Positions 25,780 through 35,307 are shown, counted from the stretch's first letter. The stretch is 64,000 bases of DNA from Prevotella sp. (GCA_017442825.1 JAFRYZ010000009.1:1-64000); one strand, 5' to 3'. The notes: generated by a model not told the origin, from the sequence alone. Translations and numbers: made by a program.

Positions 25780-26937
25780 TTATTTCGTCACCAGCAAGAC
25801 AATCATCTGCAGGCAGAAGTCGTAGAACACGATCTTCGCGTTTGCATTCTGTCCGATGTCGCGATAGGCGCGTTCTATCAGTTCCGAGATGCCGATGATG
25901 TTTTTTTCGTTGATGTAAGGAGCAAATTTCTTCGAGAAATTTTCCTCTTCCTGCGTCATGTAGTTCAGTTCCGGTAGTTGAAAATTATACATGAAGTTCT
26001 CGCGCACCTGTTGCCCGAAGTACAAGAGCATGCGGCGTTGCTTTTCCCTTCCGTAGCTAAAAACCGCTTCGCTCCATTTTTTCAACTCCTTCAGATTCCG
26101 CATGTAAGCCAGTCTCATCAACATCGCAAACATGTCGTGAAACATCCTGTTCTCGTTGCCAGTGTCCAAGATGCTCAAGGCGCGGAGCCAGCTACCGTGC
26201 GCCGTACGAGCGATGTGTTGTGCGGCCTCTTCCTCAATGCCGCGTCTGGTGACGAGCGCCTCGCGGATTTCTTCTTCTTTCAGCGGTTTCAAGTCGATGC
26301 GTTGCGTGCGGCTCCTTATCGTCTCCAAGAGTTTTTCCGGTTCCTCACTCACCATGATGAATACCGTCTGCTGTGGTGGCTCCTCCAACAGCTTCAGTAT
26401 TTTGTTGGCACTGGTCAGGTTCATACGTTCTGGCAGCCATACCACAGCCACTTTGTATCCACCTTGGCTCGATTTCAGCGATAGTTTACGTGTCAACTCG
26501 TCACTCTCTGCTCCAGTGATGATGGCTTGTTGGTTCGCTGCTCCCATCTGGCTCATCCATTGTTCCAGGGTGAAGTAGGGACCTTCAGACAGCAGGTCCA
26601 ACCACTGACGTGCAAAGTCATTACTTACGGGTTGGTGGTCAGTTGACATAGAGGGCAGTTTGATGGTAGGGTAGGAGAAATGCAAATCAGGATGTCCCCA
26701 CTGTGCCAACATCGCCTTTGCTTTCGCTATGTGCGACGTGTCCGTCATGAACGAGTCAGCACCAGCCAACTGCCATTCTCCGCTGATTAGATAAGAGGCA
26801 AACGCCAGTGCTACAGCCATCTTGCCGCAGCCTGTCGGTCCGCACAGCAACAATGCGTGAGGCACATGTCCATCCTGTGCCATCAGCATGAGTCGTTTCG
26901 CTGTCTCTTGCTGTCCTATAACCTCTTTCCACTCCAT
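25780..26937 (-). CDS. holB: DNA polymerase III delta-prime subunit
   Basis: This is a 385-residue AAA+ clamp-loader subunit. A Walker A-like GPTGCGKMAVA lies near residue 33-43, VVWLPERMNLTSANKILKLL near 175-194 and EEPPQQTVFIMVSEEPEKLL follow, and the sensor region is SRTQRIDLKPL. The Walker A carries Met where Ser/Thr is usual; delta-prime is often not an active ATPase, so this is not alarming. Its start lies within eight bases of the -7 box at 26945, so the transcript has almost no leader. Confidence 0.9.
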   Translation of the reverse strand: MEWKEVIGQQETAKRLMLMAQDGHVPHALLLCGPTGCGKMAVALAFASYLISGEWQLAGADSFMTDTSHIAKAKAMLAQWGHPDLHFSYPTIKLPSMSTDHQPVSNDFARQWLDLLSEGPYFTLEQWMSQMGAANQQAIITGAESDELTRKLSLKSSQGGYKVAVVWLPERMNLTSANKILKLLEEPPQQTVFIMVSEEPEKLLETIRSRTQRIDLKPLKEEEIREALVTRRGIEEEAAQHIARTAHGSWLRALSILDTGNENRMFHDMFAMLMRLAYMRNLKELKKWSEAVFSYGREKQRRMLLYFGQQVRENFMYNFQLPELNYMTQEEENFSKKFAPYINEKNIIGISELIERAYRDIGQNANAKIVFYDFCLQMIVLLVTK

Positions 26938-26944
26938 TTCTTTG

Positions 26945-26976
26945 CAAAGGTACGATTAAGCGAGCACAAAAACAAA
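26945..26976 (-). promoter_or_regulatory. Promoter of holB operon, partly inside a repeat
   Basis: The minus strand reads TACCTTTG at 26952-26945 and TTTG at 26976-26973 with a 20-base gap. The -33 box lies inside the first unit of the 76-base repeat at 26953. Confidence 0.65.
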
Positions 26977-27165
26977 GAACTTGTTCTTTTTTTGTCGAGC
27001 GTGAGTACCTTCGGCGCAGCCAAAGTAGCGATTAAGCGAGCACAAAAACAAAGAACTTGTTCTTTTTTTGTCGAGCGTGAGTACCTTCTTGCGCCGTTTC
27101 CCTCTGCAAGCGCTTTGCGATTACGGCGCAGCCAAAGTAGCGATTAAGCGAGCACAAAAACAAAA
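26953..27165. repeat. Three tandem units of a hairpin-bearing repeat
   Basis: Units start at 26953, 27029 and 27141 with CGATTAAGCGAGCACAAAAA. The first two continue with AAAGAACTTGTTCTTTTTTT (a hairpin followed by Ts, able to terminate transcription) and GTCGAGCGTGAG. The second has a 36-base insertion around CTCTGCAAGCGCTTTGCGAT. The third is truncated after 30 bases. A related unit lies at 16962-17014. The block separates the holB operon from the giant-protein genes. Confidence 0.85.
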
Positions 27166-27260
27166 TAATATATAAAAAAACGTGAGTGAGAGCGCTTCAC
27201 AGCGTCCTCACCCCCTAAAAAACTAACTCAAACTTTAAAGCATATAAATCTGATTCATTT

Positions 27261-27470
27261 TCAATTCTTTTCATCATATTCCCAGCTCCAAGCAAAACTT
27301 TTCGCTCCAGGAGCAGGTGGGGTAGAACCGCCACCGCCGCCGCCCATGCCGGGTGTGCTGGTACCGCCGCCGGTGACATCTTCGCCTTCTATCTGACTGA
27401 GAACGCCTAACAACTGTTCTTGTTTCACAAGAATCAGCTCTGTTTCTGGTGCTATATATATCTTTCTCAT
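27261..27470 (-). CDS. 69-residue YIAPETE-motif small protein (copy B)
   Basis: It encodes MRKIYIAPETELILVKQEQL, then a Gly/Ser/Thr/Pro-rich middle (including GGGGGG) and an aromatic-acidic end (FAWSWEYDEKN). It is 69 residues, the same length as copies A and C. It starts 87 bases downstream of the 2088-residue giant gene on the same strand. There is no signal peptide. The Gly-rich centre could be a flexible linker between a conserved head and tail. I do not recognise a characterised family; similar YIAP-starting small ORFs are, as far as I know, common and uncharacterised in Prevotella. Confidence 0.78.
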   Translation of the reverse strand: MRKIYIAPETELILVKQEQLLGVLSQIEGEDVTGGGTSTPGMGGGGGGSTPPAPGAKSFAWSWEYDEKN

Positions 27471-27514
27471 GATTGCAAATACTAATCTTTAATAGTTTAC
27501 TTTCATTCCTTTCC

Positions 27515-27552
27515 CCAACACCCCTCCCTGGGGAGGGGCTGGGGGGAGGCCC
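27515..27552. repeat. C/G-rich palindrome after giant gene 1
   Basis: CCCCTCCCTGGGGAGGGG forms a strong dyad followed by CTGGGGGGAGGCCC. It starts five bases after the giant gene stop on the minus strand, so it may serve as its terminator or an RNA-stabilising hairpin before the small gene. Similar CCCC...GGGG dyads occur at 37437-37470, 35219-35236 and 45411-45425, and in frame at 51106-51160. Confidence 0.6.
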
Positions 27553-27557
27553 TTTTT

Positions 27558-30500
27558 TTATTTTACACTTACTTTTTTGCCGTTCACAATATAGATGCCC
27601 TTTGCGAGTCCTTCCAGCGATGTCGCATTCTTGCGAACCACCTGACCGTTGAGGTTATAGACGTTGCCGTCCTCGAAGAGCGTCATTTTCTTTGTTTCGG
27701 TGTCATAGACAGCCACGATAGGTGTTGTCGTCTCGTCATCATTAGAGGCAATAGTCAGTCGTGCACCCTCAGCGCCGAGGTTATGGGTGATGATGGCACG
27801 AGTGGCTTTCAGGTTTGTCGTTGCATTAGGCCAGTTCCAGATGTTGCCATCGCTACCGACATAGTAGTCGTATTGCTTCAGGTTGGCACCGAAGTCATAG
27901 AAACCAGTAAGCGTATAATCACCGAACGTCATATTGTCCACACTTGCCTTTTCAATCTGTGCATACAGGTCGAGGTCGTCAAGGTCAACTTCCTTCGACG
28001 GGCAGATGAATACCGGCGTACCGGCAACAATCATCTGGTAGTAGTGGCGTGTCATGTATATCTTATAGCCAACGATGTCGCTGATATGCAGAATCGATGT
28101 TTCCTCACCGAAGAGATTTCTGACAGCTGTTTCCGAGATGCTGAACGGCAGCACGAGCGTTGCCCATGTGTTAGCCGTGAACGTGCGGTCTGTCACCGGA
28201 CGGGCGAGCTTGTCAGCAGCCGATGCATGGGTGCTGATAGCAGTCGAGTTGCTTGTGCCTTCGTCCGAAATCATCATCTGGGCAGGAACAGTCTCCTCGT
28301 CAGCCAGGAACTGGAAGCCGCGCACTGCATTGTTGTTATGACCGAAGAAGTAGTAGGTCTTTCCAGCCTTCAGGTCGAACGAGTAGCGTACGAAACCGCC
28401 GGAGAGCATCACGTAGCCTGTGCCGTCGATGATGTCGTCGCCGATGGCAAGTTCACCTGCAGCCGTCTTGATGGCACTAGTATGCATGGGTACGGGATGT
28501 ATGTTCTCGCCTACGGCAAAGTTGTTGTCGGCGATGATCTTTTCGTACATCGCATAGATAGCTTCGTTCTCAGCCTTCGTGTAGAACGAGTTCGTCTCAC
28601 CGTTCTGCTTGCCACCCTTGTCCAGGAAGTTGTCAGGCTCCAGGTTATCCCAGTCGCTGCTCAGGCGTGCGGACGAAACAGCCTCTACAGCTTCGCAAGA
28701 CTTACCCTGTTCGTCAACCATATAGACAGGACGACGACGGATGAACTGGCTACAGAACTCGTTTTCACTGCTGTAGAAGAGAGCACCCTGCTGCAGAGCC
28801 CAGATGGTCAGCCTGCCGTTGCGCTCCGGTTCGAAGCGTACGAAGTCGCCCTGTGCGGGAATCTTGAACGTACGTTCTGCCGGTGTAGCAGCTTCGGTGT
28901 TCACATGCTTGTATTCGTTACCACGTTCGTCGTTGACGATGCCGTGGTTGGTAATGCTGTAGTCACCCACACCATCCATGGCAGGACCTTTGCTCTCTTC
29001 CTCCATGTTGATATGGTTCCAAGCGATGTTACCGAACTCTTCGCGATGTCCGCCGCCGAAGGTTGCGGTGATGTACGGCACAGCTTTCGGACTGTTGTTG
29101 GCAACAGAGATAACACGGTTGCCGCTGGCAAGGACACCACTCGGTGTGGTCTCTTCCACAGCCTCCCAGAGGTTGTGGTTGGCGAGCGTGAAGTTCATCG
29201 TCGTTACCGATGAGGATGCCTCACCGTCGATGGCGATGGCTTTCGCCGTCACACCCTTCACGATGTTGAACGGTCCGTCGTACTTCACACCATGTTCTTC
29301 AGACGGGTCACTGCCGTCCAGCGTATAGTAGATGTCACCCTGAGTAGCCTTCAGGAAGATGTTGGTGGCAGGTGTCACCTCCTTCGTCGATGCTGTAGCA
29401 GGGTAGAGGGTGGTCTCGTCACCGTCCAGATAGAATACCGGAGCTTCAATGTCTGTTGACCAGACATAGCGCGATACGGCAACCTCACTCTCCACACCGT
29501 CCTTCACAGCGATAGCGTAGATGGTCTGAGTACCCTTGATAGGACACTTACGCTGACCTTCATACAGTGTGCTCGAGGTAGATACGCGTGGGTCGTCGAG
29601 AGTGTAGTAAACGATAGCACCGTTGCTGCTTCGGATTTCCACCGTCAGCTGTTTCTCCGCATTGTAGTAGCGGTATGCCGTCTGTGTTCCGTCGGGGATG
29701 AAGGTTGGTTTGGCAACAGCCTCCTTCTTCGTATAAGTCTCATAGACCACGCGGCTCAGGCTACCGTCAACATCGGTGTAGCAAACTGCATATACCGTTA
29801 CCTGCTCGTCGATGGCGAGGTCGGCACCGACAGACGTCGTAATCTTGTTACCCTTGCTGATCAGCACACCATTGTTCTTGATAAACGTACTGGTGATGGA
29901 TGTGTCGCGCGGACCCTTCTTCACGTAGTACTTCACATAGTTGTCAGCATCCGGTGCTGCGATGGTCACCGACTGGCTGTTGGCAAAGTTGCGTGTCGGC
30001 GGCATAATGGTCGGCACCACATCGTTCGGGTTGATGACCTGAACCGTATAGGTGACCTCTGCCGGAGAACTGTAAGCCTCATACTTATCACCGCTGCTCT
30101 GCTTGCTGATGTAGCTGTCACCGGCAACCTTGCCACCAGGATAGCTAATCTTGACGGTAATCAATCCCGTCTTCGTATTCTGCGGGATGGTCAGTTCACC
30201 TGTTGCGCTGTTGATGCTGACACCTTCCGGCGGATTGCCCACCAGCTCGTAAGCCAGATATCCTGCCGATGAAGCAGCACTCGGAATGTCGATGTCCTGT
30301 TTCTTCGACTTGTTATAGTATGCACCAGAAATGGTCGGTTCAGTGAAGTCGTAGTTGCCGTCGGCAGCATTGTCAGTCACTGTGATTTCGTAAGCTGTCT
30401 GAGGTGCAACTTTCAGCGTTGTACCATAGTCGAAGAGGAACCAAACATAGTCCTGTTCGCTCATATAGTAATACACCTTTCCGCCTTCGATGGTCTTCTT

Positions 30501-33500
30501 GATTTGCATCGAAGAGTTTTTACGGTTATACACCTCCGTAGAGAAGACACCCACAGAGCCGTTGCCCTTCATGACGTTCGGCTGTGAAACGAGGTTGATG
30601 TTATCATAGGAATTGCTGGTCGAGAACTTACCGTAGATTTCGTTCTCCGGGTTCTTGTCCGTAGCGTTCACCGTTACCGGCTTCGTGGTATATCCGCGTC
30701 CGCTATACCAGTTTCCTGATTCGTCGGCTGCAGGGTCGAAGGTCGGCTTCTCAGCATAGTCATGTGCTGTGATGTGGAACGTCATGTTGATGAACGAACC
30801 ATATTTCTCCATGTTACCATTCTCTTCGTTCTTCTTGTATCCCGCTACCGTTACCCAGACATAGTCGGAAGCACCACCGTTGGCACCATTACGATAGACA
30901 GGCATACTGTAGGTATAAGGATAAAGTTTCTTGCTGGTATCCACCTTCGATGTGTACGATACCGTACGTGTAGGTTCGCTGGAAGATTTGTTGTCGTAGA
31001 AGAAGCAAACCTTATCCACCTTCGAGTAGTCCACCTTCATGTAGATGGTTCTACCGTTCGGGTGTTCAATCACATCCATGTCTTCAGCCTTGGCAGTCTC
31101 CAACTTGTGGGTGAATGCCGGGTCGTAGTAGAAGTCCACGAAGTCAATCTTGTCGTTGCCTTCCGAAGAAACGATGCTGACAGTTATTGTATTGCTGAAG
31201 TTGATGTCGCGTATGTTATTATCCAATGCTGCTTGTTTTGGACTTGCCGTAACGGTGATGGTTGCCGTCTGACCGGCAGTAGCAGCGTCAGCGGCTGTCA
31301 CCTTACCCGTAGCGTCAACGGAAATCGTTGCTGCGCCACTGGTCTTCTCGTATGTGAAGGTGAAATAATCGTTGTAGTCTATGTCAGCATCAGCATCCTG
31401 TCCGAAGGTCAGCGGGTTCCCCTGATGGTCGGTAATCACCGGAATGATGATGTCCCAGTTGCCCGCCTGAAGACTCATGTTGCTGAGTTGCATCATCGGC
31501 GTTATCACACCTGCATAGGTATAAGTTGCAGTCGTGATGGGGCTGTAGAAGTCTCCTGTGCCGTCGTTATACTTTGTCACGGCACTGATGACAACATTCT
31601 TGTCTTGGTAAGCCGTCAGGTCGATGGTAAACGGAGTTCCGCTGTTTGTCACTTCCGTGGTAATATTGGCAACATTCGTCTCTGCCGTCTCACCTATTTT
31701 ATAATAAGTATTACCACCATCCGCATTGGTTGTGGTAATGGTAATCGACTTGTCAGCCTGTGCGGTGTGCGTAGCATCGTCGTCACCCGTAGCAGGAGTA
31801 ATCGTCGGAGCCGTAACATTGACGACATTACCCTTGGTAATCAAGAACAATGACACGTTGCCATTCACCTTGAACTGTACCGTTCCTTTTGCATCCACGA
31901 CGAACGTAGAAGTACCCGTCTGACCACTTGTACTGATGGTTGCAGAAGAACCAGCCTTCAGCGTGGCATTTACAGGCGTCAGCGTACGGCTGCCGCCGTC
32001 AGCACGCCAGGAGATGGTGATTTCCGTTCCGGCATCCTGTTCCGGCAACTGAACATATTCATTCGATGACTTGATGTAGATTCGCTTGTCGTCGTCACCA
32101 TAGTAGTATCTGATGTCGGCAGCACTCAGCGAACCGCCAGACTTGCCGAACGTCAGTTCTTCAGTAACGTTGAGCTCGTTGCCGTCGCCACCGACAAACT
32201 TGTTGAAGCTACCCGTGTTAGAGAAGTACTTGTCGTCATTGTTCTCCTTCAAGTTCTTGGGCGATGTCGTCACGTTGGCACGCATGGCAGCAATCTCATC
32301 GCTGCTCAGCGTGGTGAAGTCCCATTTCGTACTACCTACCGATGCCGCGTTCACCGTCATGTTATAGTAGGCAGTATAGTCCGTACCACCTTGCGTATAG
32401 GTAGCCGTAATTTTAGTTGTACCAGCTGCTACGGCATGCACTTTTCCTGAGCCATCCACTGTTGCCACCGCCGTATTGCTGGAGGTATAGGTGATGGTCG
32501 AACCCGTAGCGTTCGTCAGTGTAGCTGTGTTCGTGACGTCAGCACCGTCAACCGTCATCGATGTTGTCGGGTTGTTGAAGGCAATCGAAGGAGGAAGAGC
32601 TGCGAACGTAGCCGTCACCTCCACAGCCTCTGCCGGCATGCTGAAGGTATATTTGTTCGTAGCACTCTGTGTCACCGTTCCGCCCGTAGAGAGCGTAACA
32701 CCCTCCGTCTGGTAGCCGGCAGCAGGAGTCGTCTCTACCGTTATCTGTTGTCCGGCAGTAGCTTCCGTCACCTCCGTGCTTCCGCTCTTCACCGTAAACG
32801 AGCCGTTTGATGTGGCAGCCTGCGTAATGGCATAAGTCGTTGTCGAAGGAATGTCGCCCACCTCAATCTGATAGATTCTCAGACTATTAGAGCCGCTGTT
32901 GTAGATATAGATGTCCGTAGCTTCACCCTCATAGTCCCAAGTATATACATCCGTGGTATTACCACTGGTGATGGTGAATTCTTTAGATGGAGAACCGTTG
33001 AAAGAACCAGCAGCCAACTTCAGTTTGCGGCTGCCGCCGGTAGCATAGGCATACACCGTGATGCGGCGGTTAGCAGCCACCTTCATCCTGATATAACGGT
33101 AGTCGCTAGTACCCGTTCCTTTCGTCTCAATGCACTTGGTAAAGCTCTTGCTGTTGATGGTTACAGTGCCAGAAGCAACAGCCATCTTATAGCTGGATGT
33201 TCCCACTAACTCCAGGTTATCGTTATGGAAGGTCGTGGCAATGTCTCCCGTGCTCCATGTGCTGCCCGTAGAGAAATTCCACGTCTTGGTGCTCACCTGT
33301 TCAATGTCGCTGCCACCGCCACCGGAAGCCTCCTCGTAAGTAACTTCTATCTGCGACAGCGTCACACCTCCACCGTTGTTCTTTACAGTCACCTCTTCCA
33401 GGCTATTGCTAAACGCCCATGTAGCTGTAGTGGTATTGTTTTCCGTAATCGTCGTTCCTGACGGTGCATTGGATGAACTGTTGAATCGGTTGCTGTTCGT

Positions 33501-33824
33501 TGTCTTTGTCATCACAATACTTTTGATGACATATCCTTCATCAGCAGTAAGGGTAAATGTGAAGCCCGAACCACCGGCATACAAACCGTCATTGCTCTTG
33601 GTAAATCCGTTAGAAGAGGGAAGTGACAATGTGATAACACCGACCTTATTAGCGGTAGTTCCCGTTTTCAGGTTAGCCTCTTTGGTAAACGTAGCCGTCT
33701 CTGCTGCCCATAGGCCTTGAGTGGCGGAGAGCATGCAAACCAACAAGAGGAGACGCGTCCAAACGCTCCGTGACAACTGTCCACCACGTGGTACAGCATG
33801 CCATAACGATAACAATTTTCTCAT
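27558..33824 (-). CDS. Giant secreted modular surface protein 1 (2088 residues)
   Basis: A long signal peptide (WTRLLLLVCMLSATQGLWAA, cleavage near residue 41) leads into beta-sandwich modules. A bacterial repeat domain lies at ~329-403 (SFTVKSGSTEVTEATAGQQI). A BIG_2-type Ig domain lies at ~411-493 (YTSSNTAVATVDGSGKV). Two chitobiase C-terminal-like modules with YYTLDDP and YYTLDGSDP lie at ~1363-1525. A ~500-residue region at the end is shared with giant protein 2 (NLWEAVEETTPSGVLASGNR onward). The last ~40 residues (VYNLNGQVVRKNATSLEGLA, then GIYIVNGKKVSVK) resemble a type A secretion/anchoring tail. I infer an exported, surface-attached or released adhesin-like or glycan-binding protein; no catalytic domain is recognised. 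Confidence 0.82.
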   Translation of the reverse strand: MRKLLSLWHAVPRGGQLSRSVWTRLLLLVCMLSATQGLWAAETATFTKEANLKTGTTANKVGVITLSLPSSNGFTKSNDGLYAGGSGFTFTLTADEGYVIKSIVMTKTTNSNRFNSSSNAPSGTTITENNTTTATWAFSNSLEEVTVKNNGGGVTLSQIEVTYEEASGGGGSDIEQVSTKTWNFSTGSTWSTGDIATTFHNDNLELVGTSSYKMAVASGTVTINSKSFTKCIETKGTGTSDYRYIRMKVAANRRITVYAYATGGSRKLKLAAGSFNGSPSKEFTITSGNTTDVYTWDYEGEATDIYIYNSGSNSLRIYQIEVGDIPSTTTYAITQAATSNGSFTVKSGSTEVTEATAGQQITVETTPAAGYQTEGVTLSTGGTVTQSATNKYTFSMPAEAVEVTATFAALPPSIAFNNPTTSMTVDGADVTNTATLTNATGSTITYTSSNTAVATVDGSGKVHAVAAGTTKITATYTQGGTDYTAYYNMTVNAASVGSTKWDFTTLSSDEIAAMRANVTTSPKNLKENNDDKYFSNTGSFNKFVGGDGNELNVTEELTFGKSGGSLSAADIRYYYGDDDKRIYIKSSNEYVQLPEQDAGTEITISWRADGGSRTLTPVNATLKAGSSATISTSGQTGTSTFVVDAKGTVQFKVNGNVSLFLITKGNVVNVTAPTITPATGDDDATHTAQADKSITITTTNADGGNTYYKIGETAETNVANITTEVTNSGTPFTIDLTAYQDKNVVISAVTKYNDGTGDFYSPITTATYTYAGVITPMMQLSNMSLQAGNWDIIIPVITDHQGNPLTFGQDADADIDYNDYFTFTYEKTSGAATISVDATGKVTAADAATAGQTATITVTASPKQAALDNNIRDINFSNTITVSIVSSEGNDKIDFVDFYYDPAFTHKLETAKAEDMDVIEHPNGRTIYMKVDYSKVDKVCFFYDNKSSSEPTRTVSYTSKVDTSKKLYPYTYSMPVYRNGANGGASDYVWVTVAGYKKNEENGNMEKYGSFINMTFHITAHDYAEKPTFDPAADESGNWYSGRGYTTKPVTVNATDKNPENEIYGKFSTSNSYDNINLVSQPNVMKGNGSVGVFSTEVYNRKNSSMQIKKTIEGGKVYYYMSEQDYVWFLFDYGTTLKVAPQTAYEITVTDNAADGNYDFTEPTISGAYYNKSKKQDIDIPSAASSAGYLAYELVGNPPEGVSINSATGELTIPQNTKTGLITVKISYPGGKVAGDSYISKQSSGDKYEAYSSPAEVTYTVQVINPNDVVPTIMPPTRNFANSQSVTIAAPDADNYVKYYVKKGPRDTSITSTFIKNNGVLISKGNKITTSVGADLAIDEQVTVYAVCYTDVDGSLSRVVYETYTKKEAVAKPTFIPDGTQTAYRYYNAEKQLTVEIRSSNGAIVYYTLDDPRVSTSSTLYEGQRKCPIKGTQTIYAIAVKDGVESEVAVSRYVWSTDIEAPVFYLDGDETTLYPATASTKEVTPATNIFLKATQGDIYYTLDGSDPSEEHGVKYDGPFNIVKGVTAKAIAIDGEASSSVTTMNFTLANHNLWEAVEETTPSGVLASGNRVISVANNSPKAVPYITATFGGGHREEFGNIAWNHINMEEESKGPAMDGVGDYSITNHGIVNDERGNEYKHVNTEAATPAERTFKIPAQGDFVRFEPERNGRLTIWALQQGALFYSSENEFCSQFIRRRPVYMVDEQGKSCEAVEAVSSARLSSDWDNLEPDNFLDKGGKQNGETNSFYTKAENEAIYAMYEKIIADNNFAVGENIHPVPMHTSAIKTAAGELAIGDDIIDGTGYVMLSGGFVRYSFDLKAGKTYYFFGHNNNAVRGFQFLADEETVPAQMMISDEGTSNSTAISTHASAADKLARPVTDRTFTANTWATLVLPFSISETAVRNLFGEETSILHISDIVGYKIYMTRHYYQMIVAGTPVFICPSKEVDLDDLDLYAQIEKASVDNMTFGDYTLTGFYDFGANLKQYDYYVGSDGNIWNWPNATTNLKATRAIITHNLGAEGARLTIASNDDETTTPIVAVYDTETKKMTLFEDGNVYNLNGQVVRKNATSLEGLAKGIYIVNGKKVSVK

Positions 33825-33902
33825 CTTTACCTGTAATTTGTTTTTTGTAATTAGGCTTTGTAGATAACAAGCTCAGCATACGACGCTTGTGTAATGTTTT
33901 TG

Positions 33903-33910
33903 CAAAGATA
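33903..33910 (-). promoter_or_regulatory. -7 box of giant gene 1
   Basis: The minus strand reads TATCTTTG, 79 bases upstream of the start codon, giving a leader of about 70 bases. This contrasts with the ~400-base leader of giant gene 2. Confidence 0.6.
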
Positions 33911-33984
33911 GGAAATAGTAGGATAACGACCACACTCACCCTGTCATCCATAATATATTTTAAGATAGTTTAACGAATAGCGCT

Positions 33985-34330
33985 CGTCCGTAACTAATGC
34001 TCTTATTTGTTGGATTTGTATAGATTTGTACGATTTCTCGCCCTAGGGCGACTGAATTCTTTTCCGTGCTTTTCGTGTTTTCCGTTGTTTTGTTAGTCAA
34101 AGGTCGTAACCGCGCAGCGCTTCGCTCGTCGAAGACATCCCACAAATCTAGTCAAAATCTCAAATCTAATGCTCTTATTTGTTGGATTTGTATAGATTTG
34201 TAAGATTTCTCGCCCTAGGGCGACTGAATTATTTTCCGTGATTTCTTTTAGTCGGCTGTCGCCTTTATAAAAGCGCTACGCGATTACCGTGTTTTCCGTT
34301 GTTCAAATTTCTAAGGAGCCAAGGAGTCAA
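33985..34330. repeat. Two direct copies of the TCGCCCTAGGGCGA repeat
   Basis: A ~65-base unit (ATGCTCTTATTTGTTGGATT through TTTGTATAGATTTGTA and TCGCCCTAGGGCGACTGAAT) occurs at 33994-34058 and 34166-34230. The self-complementary TCGCCCTAGGGCGA lies at its end. Between and after them are GCGCAGCGCTTCGCTCGTCG and GTCGGCTGTCGCC motifs found in other gaps of the accessory region. Other copies are at 35391-35451 and, inverted, at 49974-50040 and 50219-50280. No gene is seen in this 580-base gap. Confidence 0.85.
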
Positions 34331-34407
34331 GGAGTTTTTTCCGTTGTTTTGTCTCTATTTTCCTCCCCTAATCAGGAGAGGTTTGGAGGGGTCTTTCCTT
34401 TAGGAGG

Positions 34408-34725
34408 CTATACAGCAACACCTGTGCGCATGACGTCATTATAGAGTGGTGATTTGCGGTCTTCGGCTATGAGAACAGGTTCTATAAGGAAACTGACCTC
34501 TCGTACATCGCGCCAAAGTAATTTGGAAATGTCGAATTTGCGGTCACCATAGGTGGGTACGATAACTGCAACATCAATGTCGCTATCAGGATTGGCATAG
34601 CCCTTGCTGTAGGAACCAAACATCATGACGCGTGGTTCCACATCGAAACGTGGACGAATCACTTCCTTGTATCGACGTACGAGTGCCAAAGCCTCTTCAC
34701 GAGTCAGAGTTTGTCTTTTATCCAT
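34408..34725 (-). CDS. MNT-type nucleotidyltransferase (antitoxin-like)
   Basis: This is a 105-residue minimal nucleotidyltransferase. FGSYSKGYANPDSDIDVAVI (residues ~36-55) is the GSx(n)DxD active-site motif with both aspartates intact. It overlaps the HEPN gene by 22 bases, forming the MNT/HEPN two-gene unit. In characterised pairs the MNT protein can AMPylate and silence the HEPN RNase. Gene order is HEPN first, MNT second. Either a toxin-antitoxin system or a housekeeping nucleotide-modifying pair is possible. Confidence 0.88.
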   Translation of the reverse strand: MDKRQTLTREEALALVRRYKEVIRPRFDVEPRVMMFGSYSKGYANPDSDIDVAVIVPTYGDRKFDISKLLWRDVREVSFLIEPVLIAEDRKSPLYNDVMRTGVAV

Positions 34726-35096
34726 TGTTGTAATTGTTTGGTTTCGTCAATTATTTGTCTGCAAAATTGTGGGCTGAGAGTGCGGGAGAGGGATTCTTTA
34801 TCCTCAGGGTAACGTGCCTCTATGTTGTAATTTGTGATAATGTCGAGAAAATCTCGTTGGTTGTCATCCATCTGGTCGTAAAGCCCGCTGCCATAAGCCA
34901 GTCGTTGATGACTGTGTGTGTAAGGCGGGTCGCTAAGCTGTGATGAACACCAATAAGCTTTAAGCGTCTTTTCGATAACCTGATGGCACATAAATGCCAC
35001 ATAAAGCCAACGAGCTGTTTGGTGCATGGCTTCGGCGGTGTCAAGGTCGTAGTCAGCAATGTCAAGCCAATATTGCACTTGTTCTTCTCTTGTCAT
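34704..35096 (-). CDS. HEPN-domain protein (toxin-like partner of MNT)
   Basis: This is a 130-residue all-helical protein with HEPN features: YWLDIADYDLDTAEAMHQTA (~9-28), YVAFMCHQVIEKTLKAYWC (~32-50) and TNYNIEARYPEDKESLSR near 88-105. The classical Rx4-6H RNase motif of HepT toxins is not clearly present, so nuclease activity is uncertain. It is transcribed from a promoter inside a 186-bp inverted repeat (35123-35307) that also lies before a small gene at 45540. Confidence 0.85.
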   Translation of the reverse strand: MTREEQVQYWLDIADYDLDTAEAMHQTARWLYVAFMCHQVIEKTLKAYWCSSQLSDPPYTHSHQRLAYGSGLYDQMDDNQRDFLDIITNYNIEARYPEDKESLSRTLSPQFCRQIIDETKQLQQWIKDKL

Positions 35097-35122
35097 AACA
35101 ATATGAGTTTGGTTATCTCCGT

Positions 35123-35307
35123 TGCAAAAATAGAGATTATTGTTGAAACGGCAAAGAAATCGTGCATAAATTGTTTATGGTCTAAAGTTGAGAGTTTATA
35201 GTCTATAGTTTAGAGATATCCCCTTTAGGGGAGGGGTATTTTCTCTTTTTCCGTTTTTTGTGTTTTCTGTTTTTCTTATTTCTAAGGAGCCAAGGAGTTA
35301 AGGAGTT
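35123..35307 (-). repeat. 186-bp inverted repeat, left copy (carries the HEPN promoter)
   Basis: The reverse complement of this segment matches 45335-45520 with only about four mismatches and a one-base indel. It runs from AACTCCTT...GGCTCCTTAG to the -7 box TATTTTTGCA. The two copies bracket about 10 kb with the AAA ATPase and giant gene 2. The identity stops at the transcription start region, so the block is a promoter cassette without its gene. Confidence 0.9.
35125..35155 (-). promoter_or_regulatory. Promoter of HEPN-MNT
   Basis: The minus strand has TATTTTTG at 35132-35125 and TTTG at 35155-35152, spaced by 19 bases, 29 bases before the HEPN start codon. Confidence 0.7.

Noticed and set aside
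30762-31853. Plus-strand 363-codon frame opposite giant gene 1
   Set aside because: It is antisense to a region with coherent Ig-like modules and has no start signals or motifs.
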